From positions 1 to 64,000 of the forward strand of contig DGHR01000014.1 of NCBI GenBank assembly GCA_002392745.1: DNA of 64,000 nucleotides, in the 5' to 3' direction. Every line of letters starts with the position of its first letter. Within the stretch, counting starts at the first letter, position 1. A model generated the notes under the pieces. That model did not search any database. It was not told where the DNA came from and saw only the letters and a program-made list of their open reading frames with translations. The position numbers were made by a program, and so were the translations under genes. Shown here one piece after another: positions 55,164 to 63,992 of this stretch. The DNA comes from Bacteroidales bacterium UBA3843 (GTDB lineage: Bacteria > Bacteroidota > Bacteroidia > Bacteroidales > Paludibacteraceae).

Positions 55164-57323
55164 TCATAATATTGCTTTGATAGTCACTTTGGCCCAAGCA
55201 CCGGGCTGCAGGATACCTCCGTAGTCATAATAATGACGATTGGTCATATTGGTGCAGTCGGCACTGACTCTCAGATAGCGGTTTTGCCAATAGACCGAGC
55301 CATCGAGCAGCCAAACGGGTTTGTAATCTTGTACGATTCCATCGGCATTATTATACTGTCCTTCGCGTTTCTGGAAACGCATGGTCCATGAGGCACCAAA
55401 GCCCTTGTAGATACCATGTTCGAGATGGAGTGTGAGTTTATGGCTCAGATAGTCGAGATAGCGCGAGCCGGACTGCTTGAGGTCCAGGTCCAGATAGGTG
55501 TAAGCATAGTCAACCGATATGCACCTGAGCCACTGATTGAGGCGATAAGCCACACTGAGTTCGAGACCGGTAGCGTTGACCTGCTGCTGGTTTTCCGCAT
55601 GATAGGGCCGTTTGGTATCTTCGGGCACATAGACCCAATCGATGATATTCCGTCCCCAACGGTAGTACCAGTCTGCCGCAACAGACAGCGCGCCCCTATC
55701 GGCGAATTTCCATTCGCCTTTGTAGCCGATGGATAACAACCATGCCTCTTCGGGTTTAAGGTTTCGGTTGCCGAGTTGGTTGCCGGCATTGTAATAGAGG
55801 TCGGTGAAGGTAGGCATACGCAACGAGCGGTTGGCATTGGCATAGAGTGTACCTCCGCGACGGAACGTATAACCGATATTCGCTCCCCCGCCCAGATGAT
55901 GACCGAAACGGGTGTTGTAGGTGCCATTTATACCGATGGATGCGGACAAACCTGCATAATAGAACGTCTGCTCCGCATAATAGTTCGCATGGAAACGGTT
56001 GCCCCCTTTGACCAAGTCCAATACGCGCACTTCCGACAAGGGGAAATCCGTTACGTTCGGCACTTGTCCGTCCGGATTGATTGTGTCCCCAAGATTGGTG
56101 GAGTGCATGTTCTCGTTGCGCAGGCTGACGCCCAAAGAAGTAGTACCAACCCGCGAGGCATAATGCGCCGCGAGAGCCGCTGAAGCCGTCTGTGCGAAAT
56201 GGAAATTGCCATAGAGGCGTTGCCCGCGATGCCATTCATAGCGGTCGTAGTTGGCGCGATAAGCAGCCTGTACGTCAAGCCTCCATGCTCCCCAGCGATG
56301 TTCATAACGGGCGGAAGCAAATGCAGTGCGTGTAGCATCGAACTGGTCCTGCGAGCCAAAGCCATAGCCCATACCAAGGCCAGCATCCTTCCATTGTGCT
56401 CCGGCCTGTACATCCAGTCCGCGCCAACGGGTCTGGAAATAGATATTCGCCAGTTTGAAGTCCGAATTGCGGCACGCCGTAGCCTCTTTCTCCGACGGCG
56501 CAGGTGCATAATAGCCATCAGAACGGCTGTATTCGGCGGAGAGATTGAATGCGAGTTGTTCAGAGGGACGGACAGTAGCCGCTATTTCGGGATTGACCAG
56601 TCCGTTCATGCCGGCGGTCAGTTTGAGGGAAAGAAGCCTATCTCCGTCCCCTCCTTTAGAAGAGGGGTGATTTTTCTCTGTATAGGGTAAATCTCTGGTG
56701 ACGATGTTTATCGCACCGGAGAAAGCGCCGTGGAGCCCTGCGGATGTACCTTGCAGCACCTCCACACGCTCGATTAGTTCGGTAGAAACGGGGATATTCA
56801 GCGCATAATGACCGGTATGGAAATCGCTGAGGCTGACTCCGTTGAGCATGACTAAAACCTGGTCAAAGGTGCCTCCACGCATACTGATATCCGCCTGTGC
56901 GCCGTTTGCTCCTCGCGTACGCACATCAATACCCGGCAGATATTGCAAAATATCCGCTACAGTCTGGATGGGCAACGCCTCGATATCGGCGTGCGTAACC
57001 GTGGAAATCAAGCGATAAGCTTCCGAATGAACTTCAGCTTTGTGAGAAACGACCAGCACCTCCTGAAGACTAAGTTGCCGGCTGTTCAAAGGAATGGAAT
57101 CGTCAGGTACGCCCTCGTCGGCGTCAACTGCTCCAACAGCGGAGAAAAGCAACAATGCCGAAACAGCAATGCTCTTTCCCTGTTTGAGCATTTCCAAATC
57201 GGTCATGTACCCCGCCACACGCCCGATAGTCACCTCGCGATGGAGGGAACAGAACGCAGCGTAGGCTTTGTGACAAAACCGACGGAAACGGATTCCTCGT
57301 TTAAGAAAAAATAGTTTGAACAT
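55164..57323 (-). CDS. TonB-dependent outer-membrane receptor
   Basis: A 719-residue outer-membrane transporter. The plug domain is clear: VADILQYLPGIDVRTRGANG, ADISMRGGTFDQVLVMLNGV and RVEVLQGTSAGLHGAFSGAI. The barrel follows, closest in plan to BtuB-type vitamin or metal-complex receptors, but I cannot name the ligand. The TonB-box region is likely around LQEVLVVSHKA. The N-terminus is long, with a basic stretch and FCHKAYAAFCSLHREVTIG before the hydrophobic signal core near residues 53-66; this extended signal recurs in Bacteroidota receptors. At 56643-56663 a GC-rich dispersed repeat is read in frame (NHPSSKGGDGD). I saw no cobalamin riboswitch upstream. Confidence 0.9.
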   Translation of the reverse strand: MFKLFFLKRGIRFRRFCHKAYAAFCSLHREVTIGRVAGYMTDLEMLKQGKSIAVSALLLFSAVGAVDADEGVPDDSIPLNSRQLSLQEVLVVSHKAEVHSEAYRLISTVTHADIEALPIQTVADILQYLPGIDVRTRGANGAQADISMRGGTFDQVLVMLNGVSLSDFHTGHYALNIPVSTELIERVEVLQGTSAGLHGAFSGAINIVTRDLPYTEKNHPSSKGGDGDRLLSLKLTAGMNGLVNPEIAATVRPSEQLAFNLSAEYSRSDGYYAPAPSEKEATACRNSDFKLANIYFQTRWRGLDVQAGAQWKDAGLGMGYGFGSQDQFDATRTAFASARYEHRWGAWRLDVQAAYRANYDRYEWHRGQRLYGNFHFAQTASAALAAHYASRVGTTSLGVSLRNENMHSTNLGDTINPDGQVPNVTDFPLSEVRVLDLVKGGNRFHANYYAEQTFYYAGLSASIGINGTYNTRFGHHLGGGANIGYTFRRGGTLYANANRSLRMPTFTDLYYNAGNQLGNRNLKPEEAWLLSIGYKGEWKFADRGALSVAADWYYRWGRNIIDWVYVPEDTKRPYHAENQQQVNATGLELSVAYRLNQWLRCISVDYAYTYLDLDLKQSGSRYLDYLSHKLTLHLEHGIYKGFGASWTMRFQKREGQYNNADGIVQDYKPVWLLDGSVYWQNRYLRVSADCTNMTNRHYYDYGGILQPGAWAKVTIKAIL

Positions 57324-57374
57324 AAAAAACAGTTTTTCAGCCTCCGGTCAATATGCCTTCGGCAAAAAAGCGTG

Positions 57375-57405
57375 CAAAGGTACAAAACTTTTTTGACATA
57401 CACAA
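57375..57405 (-). promoter_or_regulatory. TonB receptor promoter
   Basis: On the minus strand a -7 TACCTTTG (57375-57382) and a -33 TTGTG (57401-57405) are about 18 bases apart. The -33 lies in the T-tract of the preceding terminator. Confidence 0.6.
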
Positions 57406-57406
57406 A

Positions 57407-57436
57407 AAAAAAGCGACCCCGAAGAGCCGCTTTTTT
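57407..57436. terminator. Hairpin terminator after the small membrane gene
   Basis: AAAAAAGCG and CGCTTTTTT are perfect arms around a 12-base GC-rich loop, with A/T runs on both sides. It terminates the small membrane protein gene and separates it from the receptor gene. Confidence 0.7.
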
Positions 57437-57473
57437 GTGAATTGCAAAGATATGCATTATTCTCTGTCAGCAA

Positions 57474-57650
57474 TCAAATCTTGCCGCGAAGCAGGAAATA
57501 ATACACCGCAAAACCAATCCAGCTGAAAGCAAGTACCAAAACGCTATAAATAATCTTGCCAATCAGACCGCACTTAGCGGTCTTGAAGATATCCAATACG
57601 CACCAAACAGCGCATATGATACCCAGAATATAAATAATTGTTCCAATCAT
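57474..57650 (-). CDS. 58-residue membrane protein, PLDc_N-like
   Basis: A small gene opening MIGTIIYILGIICAVWCVLD and ending YYFLLRGKI. Two membrane helices flank a short basic turn (FKTAKCGLIGK); the second helix ends in WIGFAVYY before a basic tail. This is the plan of phospholipase D/nuclease N-terminal-type (PLDc_N) small membrane proteins. Function unknown. It lies 55 bases downstream of the CoA enzyme's stop and is followed by a terminator, so it may be the last gene of that row. Confidence 0.72.
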   Translation of the reverse strand: MIGTIIYILGIICAVWCVLDIFKTAKCGLIGKIIYSVLVLAFSWIGFAVYYFLLRGKI

Positions 57651-57705
57651 ACTGATTGATTTATTTAATTTAACAAAATAATTTCTTGTCGTTTACAACA
57701 TCCAA

Positions 57706-59202
57706 CTACCGAAGATAGTTTTCCCATTTCGTATTGCGCATATCGCCGGATTTCAAGAACTCTTCATGCATCGCAAAAGCGAGCGAGAGGTTATGCGGCG
57801 TCTGGCCGTGCTTTGCGTACTTGAGGTAGTCACGCAGCATCTCACGATACTCGGGTGCCACGCAGTTATTGATTACCTCTTCAGCACGCTGACGCGGACT
57901 CTTGCCACGGAGGTCAGCTACACCCTGCTCGGTCACGATAACCTTGACGGAGTGCTCTGAGTGGTCGAGGTGGGTCACCATCGGCACGATGGACGAGATA
58001 GCTCCGTTCTTCGCCGTCGAAGCGGTAGTAAAGATAGAAAGGTACGCGTTGCGCGCGAAGTCGCCCGAACCGCCGATACCGTTCATCATCTTTGTTCCCG
58101 TGACGTGGGTGGAGTTGATATTTCCATAGATATCCGCCTCTAACGCCGTGTTGATGGCGATGATACCCAAACGGCGTGCCACCTCCGGACTGTTAGATGT
58201 CTCCTGAGGACGCAGCAACAGCTTGTCGCGGTAAAAATCAAGGTCGGCGAGTACCTCCGCCATCTTGCTCTCTACGAGCCGCAGCGAGCAACCGGAAGCG
58301 AACTTGCAGTGACCGGCTTTGATGAGGTCCACCACGGAGTCCTGAATGACTTCCGAGTACATCTCGAACGGCGGTATATGCGGGTTCTTGCCGAGCTCGC
58401 CGAGCACGGCGTTAGCTACGTTGCCTACACCGCTCTGGATGGGCAGGAAAGACGCAGGGATGCGTCCGGCTTTCATCTCTGCCTCCAGGAAGAGGGCTAC
58501 GTTCTCACCTATCTTGGCGGTAGTAGCATCCACAGGCGTGAAAGCGGCGATCTCGTTCGGACGGTTGGTCTTCACGACAGCCGCAATCTTCGACGGATCA
58601 ACCTTGATATGGTCCGAGCCGCAGCGGTCAGAGGGTTTGTAGATAGGTATCTCGCGACGGCAGGGAGGATCGAGGGGCTCATAGAGGTCGTGCATACCGC
58701 GCATGGTAGCAGGGAACATCTCATTAAGCTCAACGATGATCTTATCCGCCATGCGGCAGATAGTAGGCATGATACCTACTCCGGCAGCCGGCACGATGGT
58801 ACCGTCCTCACCTACATACGAAGCCTCGATGATAGCGAACTTGGGCTTCGGCAGGAAACCGTAACGCAGGTCCTGCGCCATGTGGCTCAGGTGCATATCG
58901 AAATAGTGGGTACCCTCGGCATTAATCTCCTCGCGCATGGACTTGTTGGACTGATACGGCGTACGGAACTCGACGGCGTGGGCACGTGCTAAAGCACCGT
59001 CACAACTGTCGCCCATAGACGCACCGGTCTCCAGTCCTACGCGGAAAGGCACACCCTCGGCATGCAGACGCTCTGCGCGTTGAGCCAAAGCGAAAGGAAC
59101 CGCCTTGGGCACACCGGTGGCGGTAAAACCACCCATGCCCAAGACATCACCATTCTGTATCAATTCGGCAGCCTCTTCGGCTGTCATAAATGGAAGAGCC
59201 AT
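57706..59202 (-). CDS. Acetyl-CoA hydrolase/CoA-transferase family enzyme
   Basis: A 498-residue cytoplasmic enzyme of the acetyl-CoA hydrolase/transferase family (PF02550/PF13336-type), probably a succinyl- or acetyl-CoA:carboxylate CoA-transferase. Blocks: GFTATGVPKAVPFAL, GLETGASMGDSCDG, IIEASYVGEDGTIVPA, FLPIQSGVGNVANAVLG, and FEMYSEVIQDS, whose Glu284 is the likely covalent CoA carrier. MNGIGGSGDFARN and VIVTEQGVADLRGKSPRQRA follow. The length is normal. Such enzymes link acetate or succinate to their CoA esters in fermentation. It begins two bases after the aldolase, so the two are co-transcribed. Confidence 0.92.
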   Translation of the reverse strand: MALPFMTAEEAAELIQNGDVLGMGGFTATGVPKAVPFALAQRAERLHAEGVPFRVGLETGASMGDSCDGALARAHAVEFRTPYQSNKSMREEINAEGTHYFDMHLSHMAQDLRYGFLPKPKFAIIEASYVGEDGTIVPAAGVGIMPTICRMADKIIVELNEMFPATMRGMHDLYEPLDPPCRREIPIYKPSDRCGSDHIKVDPSKIAAVVKTNRPNEIAAFTPVDATTAKIGENVALFLEAEMKAGRIPASFLPIQSGVGNVANAVLGELGKNPHIPPFEMYSEVIQDSVVDLIKAGHCKFASGCSLRLVESKMAEVLADLDFYRDKLLLRPQETSNSPEVARRLGIIAINTALEADIYGNINSTHVTGTKMMNGIGGSGDFARNAYLSIFTTASTAKNGAISSIVPMVTHLDHSEHSVKVIVTEQGVADLRGKSPRQRAEEVINNCVAPEYREMLRDYLKYAKHGQTPHNLSLAFAMHEEFLKSGDMRNTKWENYLR

Positions 59203-59204
59203 AA

Positions 59205-60206
59205 TTATTCCGCTTTGCCGTCCGAACCGAGGACGTTAATGATTTTGTGCTTGTAGAGCTCTGTCATCAGGTCGCGTGCAGGACCGCAGTACTTACGCGG
59301 ATCGAACTCACCCGGCTTCTCTGCTAACACTTTGCGGACAGCAGCGGTGAACGCCAGACGGCTGTCGGAGTCGATGTTAATCTTGCAGACAGCGGACTTA
59401 GCAGCCTTGCGCAGTTGCTCCTCAGGAATACCTACTGCGTCAGGCAGTTTGCCTCCGTATTTGTTGATCATATCTACATACTCCTGCGGAACGGAAGACG
59501 AACCGTGGAGAACGATGGGGAATCCCGGAAGCTGCTCCATCACTGCATCCAATACATCGAAAGCCAATGGCGGCGGAACGAGACGTCCGGTCTTCGGGTC
59601 GCGGGTACACTGCTCCGGTGTGAACTTGTATGCACCGTGGCTGGTACCGATGGAGATTGCCAAGCTGTCGCAGCCCGTGCGGGTAGCGAAATCAACTACC
59701 TCTTCGGGTTTGGTATAGTGGCTAACCTCAGAAGCCACCTCATCCTCAACACCTGCGAGTACGCCGAGCTCAGCCTCAACGGTTACGTCGAACTGATGCG
59801 CATAGTCAACGACTTTCTTGGTGAGGGCGATATTCTCCTCGTAGGGCAGCGACGAAGCGTCGATCATAACGCTGGAGAAACCGAAGTCCACGCATGATTT
59901 GCAGAGTTCGAAACTGTCTCCGTGGTCGAGGTGCAGACAGATTTGCGGATGCTCCCAACCGAGCTCTTTAGCGTACTCTACAGCACCTTGTGCCATATAA
60001 CGAAGCAGGGTCTGGTTAGCGTAGTTACGCGCACCTTTGGAAACCTGGAGGATAACCGGGCTCTTGGTCTCAGCAGAAGCTTTGATGATAGCCTGGAGTT
60101 GCTCCATGTTGTTAAAGTTGAATGCAGGGATAGCATAACCTCCCTTGATTGCCTTGGCAAACATCTCACGTGTGTTGACAAGACCTAATTCCTTGAAACT
60201 TACCAT
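59205..60206 (-). CDS. fba: Class II fructose-bisphosphate aldolase
   Basis: A 333-residue zinc enzyme that interconverts fructose 1,6-bisphosphate and two triose phosphates. Conserved blocks are YAIPAFNFNNMEQLQAI, LHLDHGDSFE (active-site Asp and zinc His), SSVMIDASSLPYEENI, VTVEAELGVLAGVED, SLAISIGTSHGAYKF and FPIVLHGSSSVPQEYV. The related tagatose-bisphosphate aldolases share this fold, but the length and C-terminus fit the fructose type. It sits between the OPT transporter (67 bases upstream) and the CoA enzyme (two bases downstream); I see no promoter of its own just upstream. Confidence 0.93.
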   Translation of the reverse strand: MVSFKELGLVNTREMFAKAIKGGYAIPAFNFNNMEQLQAIIKASAETKSPVILQVSKGARNYANQTLLRYMAQGAVEYAKELGWEHPQICLHLDHGDSFELCKSCVDFGFSSVMIDASSLPYEENIALTKKVVDYAHQFDVTVEAELGVLAGVEDEVASEVSHYTKPEEVVDFATRTGCDSLAISIGTSHGAYKFTPEQCTRDPKTGRLVPPPLAFDVLDAVMEQLPGFPIVLHGSSSVPQEYVDMINKYGGKLPDAVGIPEEQLRKAAKSAVCKINIDSDSRLAFTAAVRKVLAEKPGEFDPRKYCGPARDLMTELYKHKIINVLGSDGKAE

Positions 60207-60273
60207 AATAATTAGATTTTTGATTTAATATTTGTTGTTGTTGATTTGTAACTTTTTTCAATTGCGCAGATTT

Positions 60274-62250
60274 CTATGATTTTCTTTTTGCTGCCCATAT
60301 GAAATAGGCAACAAGGGCGATATACGCTCCCACTCCCACCAGTTCAGCCGCTCCGGAGTTTGCCCAGTCTGTCATATACCAATCGGCACCGCAGAACTTG
60401 ACGATAGCAGAAACAACGCCCATCAATGCACCGCCGGCTATAAAACCGGAAGCGATGAGAGTACCTTTCTCCTGACGTTCCTGCGCTTTTTGTTCCGCCT
60501 CTGCTCCATCACTCTCTTTTTGGCGGCTTACGAGCCAGGAGATGGCTCCACCGACAAGGAGAGGAGTGTTCAAACTCAGCGGAATGAACATACCCAACGC
60601 AAACGGCAGAACAGGAACTCCCAGCAATGCGAGTATGAGTGCCAATACAGCTCCGGCAAGATACAGCATCCACGGAGCACCCTGGCCGGACATGAGCGGT
60701 TCAATCACTGCTGCCATGGCATTCGCTTGCGGCGCTACAAGTGCATTATCACCCACAAAACCATACGTTTTATTCAGCACAATCATCACGCCACCGACTG
60801 TAGCTGCCGAGACGAGTGTACCGAGGAATTTCCAAGTCTGCTGTTTATAGGGTGATGAACCAATCCAATAACCAATCTTGAGGTCCGTAATAAATCCTCC
60901 TGCCATAGAGAGTGCCGTGCAAACAACTCCGCCAATGACCATTGCTCCAACCATACCGCTTGCTCCTTTCATACCCACAGCCACAAAAATAACCGATGCG
61001 ATAATGAGCGTCATCAGCGTCATGCCCGAAACAGGATTAGACCCCACAATAGCAATCGCGTTGGCTGCTACAGTGGTAAAAAGGAAGGAAATAACCACTA
61101 CAACAAGGAATGCTACCAGTGCCTGCCAGAAGTTATGAAGCACACCTACCCAGAAAAAGACAAGCGTACATACCAATGCCACTGTAATAGCCAACAGCAG
61201 GAACTTCATGGACAAGTCGCGGTCGGTTCTCGGGGTATTTCCTGTTTCTCCGGATTTGCCGGATTTGCCGGACAATTCTTTTCCTGCCAATCCTACAGCG
61301 GATTTGATGACTCCCCATGAGCGGACTATACCAATCAGCCCGGCCATCGCAATAGCGCCGATGCCTATATTACGGCCATATGTTGTAAACAACACTTGCG
61401 GATCGGTTGCTTCCATACCGGGCATCGCACCTATCATCGGGAGCAGTACCCACCATACGAAGAACGAACCGGCACATATGATAGCCGCATATTTGAGTCC
61501 GATGATATATCCCAGACCAAGTACGGCAGCAGAAGTATTGATAGAGAAAACGAGTTTGGTCTTTGCAGCCAGTGTTTCTCCCCATCCCATCATACGGGTG
61601 CTCAACTGCTCTGTCCATAAACCGAACGTGCTCACCACAAAATCATACAATCCACCGATAGCTGCGGCCCATAACAACGGCTTGGCAGAAGAAGTTTGTG
61701 CTTCGCTGTTTGAGGCAGTTTGAGATTCGCTGTTTGAGATAAGAACTTGCGTAGTGGCAGTAGCTTCCGGGAAAGGATACTCTCCGTGTTTCTCTTTGAC
61801 AAAATAGCGACGGAATGGAATCAGAAACAGGATACCCAGACATCCACCCAAAAGCGATGAGAGGAATATCTGGGTAAACGTAACGGTCATCTCGGGATAT
61901 TTCGCCTGCAGGATATACAGAGCGGGAAGAGTAAATATGGCGCCGGCCACAATCACTCCCGAACTGGCACCGATAGACTGAATCATCACATTCTCTCCTA
62001 AGGCATTCTTGCGTTTAAGGATAGACGACAGACTGACTGCAATGATTGCAATAGGTATAGCTGCCTCAAAGACTTGCCCTACCTTCAGTCCCAGATAGGC
62101 TGCTGCAGCGGAGAAAATAACTGCCATCAACACACCCATCGAAACGCTATAAGGCGTTACCTCAGGATAGTTGTTTTCTGGTTTCAAAAGAGGTTGGTAT
62201 TTCTCACCGGACTTCAATGGCCGCGCGGCATTCTCTGGTAGATGAGCCAT
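60274..62250 (-). CDS. OPT-family oligopeptide/metal-complex transporter
   Basis: A 658-residue inner-membrane transporter with about 14-16 helices. Family features are AAAAYLGLKVGQVFEAAIP, NVMIQSIGASSGVIVAG, GSNPVSGMTLM and YIIGLKYAAIICAGS. OPT proteins bring in short peptides or metal chelates; the substrate is not evident. Two hydrophilic loops are made of repeats: SNSESQTASNSEAQTS (61686-61740) and GKSGKSGETG (61250-61274), both encoded by short tandem DNA repeats. It has its own strong promoter. The start is ATG, 56 bases downstream of the -7 box. Confidence 0.9.
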   Translation of the reverse strand: MAHLPENAARPLKSGEKYQPLLKPENNYPEVTPYSVSMGVLMAVIFSAAAAYLGLKVGQVFEAAIPIAIIAVSLSSILKRKNALGENVMIQSIGASSGVIVAGAIFTLPALYILQAKYPEMTVTFTQIFLSSLLGGCLGILFLIPFRRYFVKEKHGEYPFPEATATTQVLISNSESQTASNSEAQTSSAKPLLWAAAIGGLYDFVVSTFGLWTEQLSTRMMGWGETLAAKTKLVFSINTSAAVLGLGYIIGLKYAAIICAGSFFVWWVLLPMIGAMPGMEATDPQVLFTTYGRNIGIGAIAMAGLIGIVRSWGVIKSAVGLAGKELSGKSGKSGETGNTPRTDRDLSMKFLLLAITVALVCTLVFFWVGVLHNFWQALVAFLVVVVISFLFTTVAANAIAIVGSNPVSGMTLMTLIIASVIFVAVGMKGASGMVGAMVIGGVVCTALSMAGGFITDLKIGYWIGSSPYKQQTWKFLGTLVSAATVGGVMIVLNKTYGFVGDNALVAPQANAMAAVIEPLMSGQGAPWMLYLAGAVLALILALLGVPVLPFALGMFIPLSLNTPLLVGGAISWLVSRQKESDGAEAEQKAQERQEKGTLIASGFIAGGALMGVVSAIVKFCGADWYMTDWANSGAAELVGVGAYIALVAYFIWAAKRKS

Positions 62251-62305
62251 AGGATTGACGATTAAACTATTTTACGATGTACGATTTGAAAGAAAAAATC
62301 GGCCG

Positions 62306-62337
62306 CAAAGTTACTGTTTTTTTTGCATTTATGCAAA
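62306..62337 (-). promoter_or_regulatory. OPT transporter promoter
   Basis: On the minus strand a -7 TAACTTTG (62306-62313) and a -33 TTTG (62334-62337) are exactly 20 bases apart, an excellent Bacteroidota promoter. It probably drives OPT, aldolase and the CoA enzyme. Confidence 0.7.
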
Positions 62338-62366
62338 TATTTTTAACATTTCGCAAAGTGCGTTTG

Positions 62367-63455
62367 TCACTCACGCCAGAATTTAGCAGCATGATGCCCG
62401 TGGATGAGCAAGTGGTGGTTTGCTATGGGGTCCGTCATGAAATAATTGCTTACTACGGGTGTGGTCTTGATCCAAACCTGTGTACGGCAAAGGTTCTGCT
62501 CGTACTGGCAACGGGTGAGTTCAACATTGACCGCCAGCAGACGTTTCATGTCGTTGCTGAGTTTGACCAAGGTATAGTCACCGGCAGGGAGATCACCATG
62601 GATGGCGACGCCGATACCGGACTCAAAATGCGTGGTGTATTCGTGTTTCTCAGTCATGCGCAACGGAATAGTACAGTGAGCCAACAGGATTTGTCCGTCC
62701 TGCTGGATACGCGCCGGATTGACCATAAAACCGGGTTCGCCGGTCAGGCGTTTGCAGGCCATCATGGTCAGCAATACGGGTATGTCACCTTCGCAAGAAG
62801 CAGGGATTCCCTCGTCATTCAGTTTGCTCAGTGCAATACATCCTGTATTTTTGACAGTGGTCAGCAGGTCAAAGCATCGGAGAGTAATACCATCCAGTTT
62901 GTATTTGGCTATGATTTCTTTGAGTCGTTCGTAGATAGCCTCCGAACCCTTCATACCCGGGTCCACTTCACCAAGACTGGTAACCTCCTGGATAGGTATA
63001 TCTACCAGTTCGACATTCATTGTTTCAAGCGCGAGTTTGTAGTCCACGCGTGAAGCGATGAGCCAATCAGAAGGGAGACCTATTACACCCAAACGCTGTG
63101 TACGGTCATTGTGCACCACTTTTTCCAGGGGTTTGCGAGTCAGTGACAAAGACTCGTTAATATCCGGAAAATTCACATCTTTTGGATGCTGCATTACCTT
63201 GCCAATACCATTTCGCTGACGGATGAAACTGAGTATCTCAAGTGAAGCAGCGAGTGAGTTGCTATAACCACTTACCATCAGATAAATAGGCCGTTTCAAG
63301 TCTATTTTTTTGTCACGCACGAGTTGTACGAACTGTGCTTCTGTACCTCCGGACAGTACAGCTACTACTTGGTGATCATCAATGAATGATTCCGATAATT
63401 TGAACGGAAGATCAGATACCTCGGTGTGGAGGTTTGAACAAAGTGTGAATAGCAT
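62367..63455 (-). CDS. Fucose/arabinose-isomerase-like protein
   Basis: A 362-residue cytoplasmic protein with the fold of L-fucose/L-arabinose isomerases but shorter than a full isomerase. Blocks: VVAVLSGGTEAQF, YLMVSGYSNSLAASLEIL, LGVIGLPSDWLIAS, LDGITLRCFDLL, CIALSKLNDEGIPASCEGDI and GFMVNPARI, then ILLAHCTIPLRM. The glutamate and aspartate in CEGD correspond to a metal-binding region in the isomerases. It lacks the full N-terminal domains, so its reaction is not assigned. It begins 36 bases after the GtrA-family gene and may be transcribed with it. Confidence 0.72.
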   Translation of the reverse strand: MLFTLCSNLHTEVSDLPFKLSESFIDDHQVVAVLSGGTEAQFVQLVRDKKIDLKRPIYLMVSGYSNSLAASLEILSFIRQRNGIGKVMQHPKDVNFPDINESLSLTRKPLEKVVHNDRTQRLGVIGLPSDWLIASRVDYKLALETMNVELVDIPIQEVTSLGEVDPGMKGSEAIYERLKEIIAKYKLDGITLRCFDLLTTVKNTGCIALSKLNDEGIPASCEGDIPVLLTMMACKRLTGEPGFMVNPARIQQDGQILLAHCTIPLRMTEKHEYTTHFESGIGVAIHGDLPAGDYTLVKLSNDMKRLLAVNVELTRCQYEQNLCRTQVWIKTTPVVSNYFMTDPIANHHLLIHGHHAAKFWRE

Positions 63456-63491
63456 GGTTTTTGTGTTTTTAAGGGTTAATATAATTGTTTT

Positions 63492-63992
63492 TTATCGGTG
63501 GATGAAGGTGTAATATTTTTGGCCCAAATAACTCACGGCAACAGTGATGAGTGTAATAAGCATCTTGCTTGGAGTGGGATACCATCCCATTATATCCACA
63601 CATAGTTTGAGGCCAAAATAATTGATAGCCAGATTAACGGCTACAATGAGTATGTAACGCATAAGCTGGCGTGCGCCATGCAGGTTGGATTGCGTAAACG
63701 TAACATATTTTTGGAGCCAAAAACCGGTCAACAGCGTGATAGGAAAAACGATACATAGTGAGGCTATATGGGGTGTGAGACATAGGTTTATCTCTTCACC
63801 GTAAGGAAATGTCACATATACCAAATCATGTCCGATAACGAAATTATAGACCAGGAAATAAAGTACCCAATCCAACACCATGTTTCCTCCTCCGCATGCG
63901 GCATAACGAAACAATTGTTCGGGCATCCATTTTGAAAACGGACGATAGAAAAAATCGATTATTCGTGTAATTATTTGCGCCAAATGCCTCAT
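63492..63992 (-). CDS. GtrA-family membrane protein
   Basis: A 166-residue inner-membrane protein with four helices of the GtrA type: LFRYAACGGGNMVLDWVLYF, an internal helix (SLCIVFPITLLTGFWLQKYV, followed by TF), QLMRYILIVAVNLAINYFGL and MLITLITVAVSYLGQKYYTF. GtrA proteins are associated with moving lipid-linked sugars across the membrane for surface polysaccharide modification. The gene is complete: its start lies eight bases from the right edge of the window. Confidence 0.87.
   Translation of the reverse strand: MRHLAQIITRIIDFFYRPFSKWMPEQLFRYAACGGGNMVLDWVLYFLVYNFVIGHDLVYVTFPYGEEINLCLTPHIASLCIVFPITLLTGFWLQKYVTFTQSNLHGARQLMRYILIVAVNLAINYFGLKLCVDIMGWYPTPSKMLITLITVAVSYLGQKYYTFIHR

Noticed and set aside
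57324..57473. Cobalamin riboswitch upstream of the TonB receptor
   Set aside because: I saw no B12-box-like sequence; the interval is filled by a promoter and a terminator.
62277..63053. 258-codon open frame on the plus strand
   Set aside because: Antisense to the isomerase-like gene, which has clear conserved blocks.
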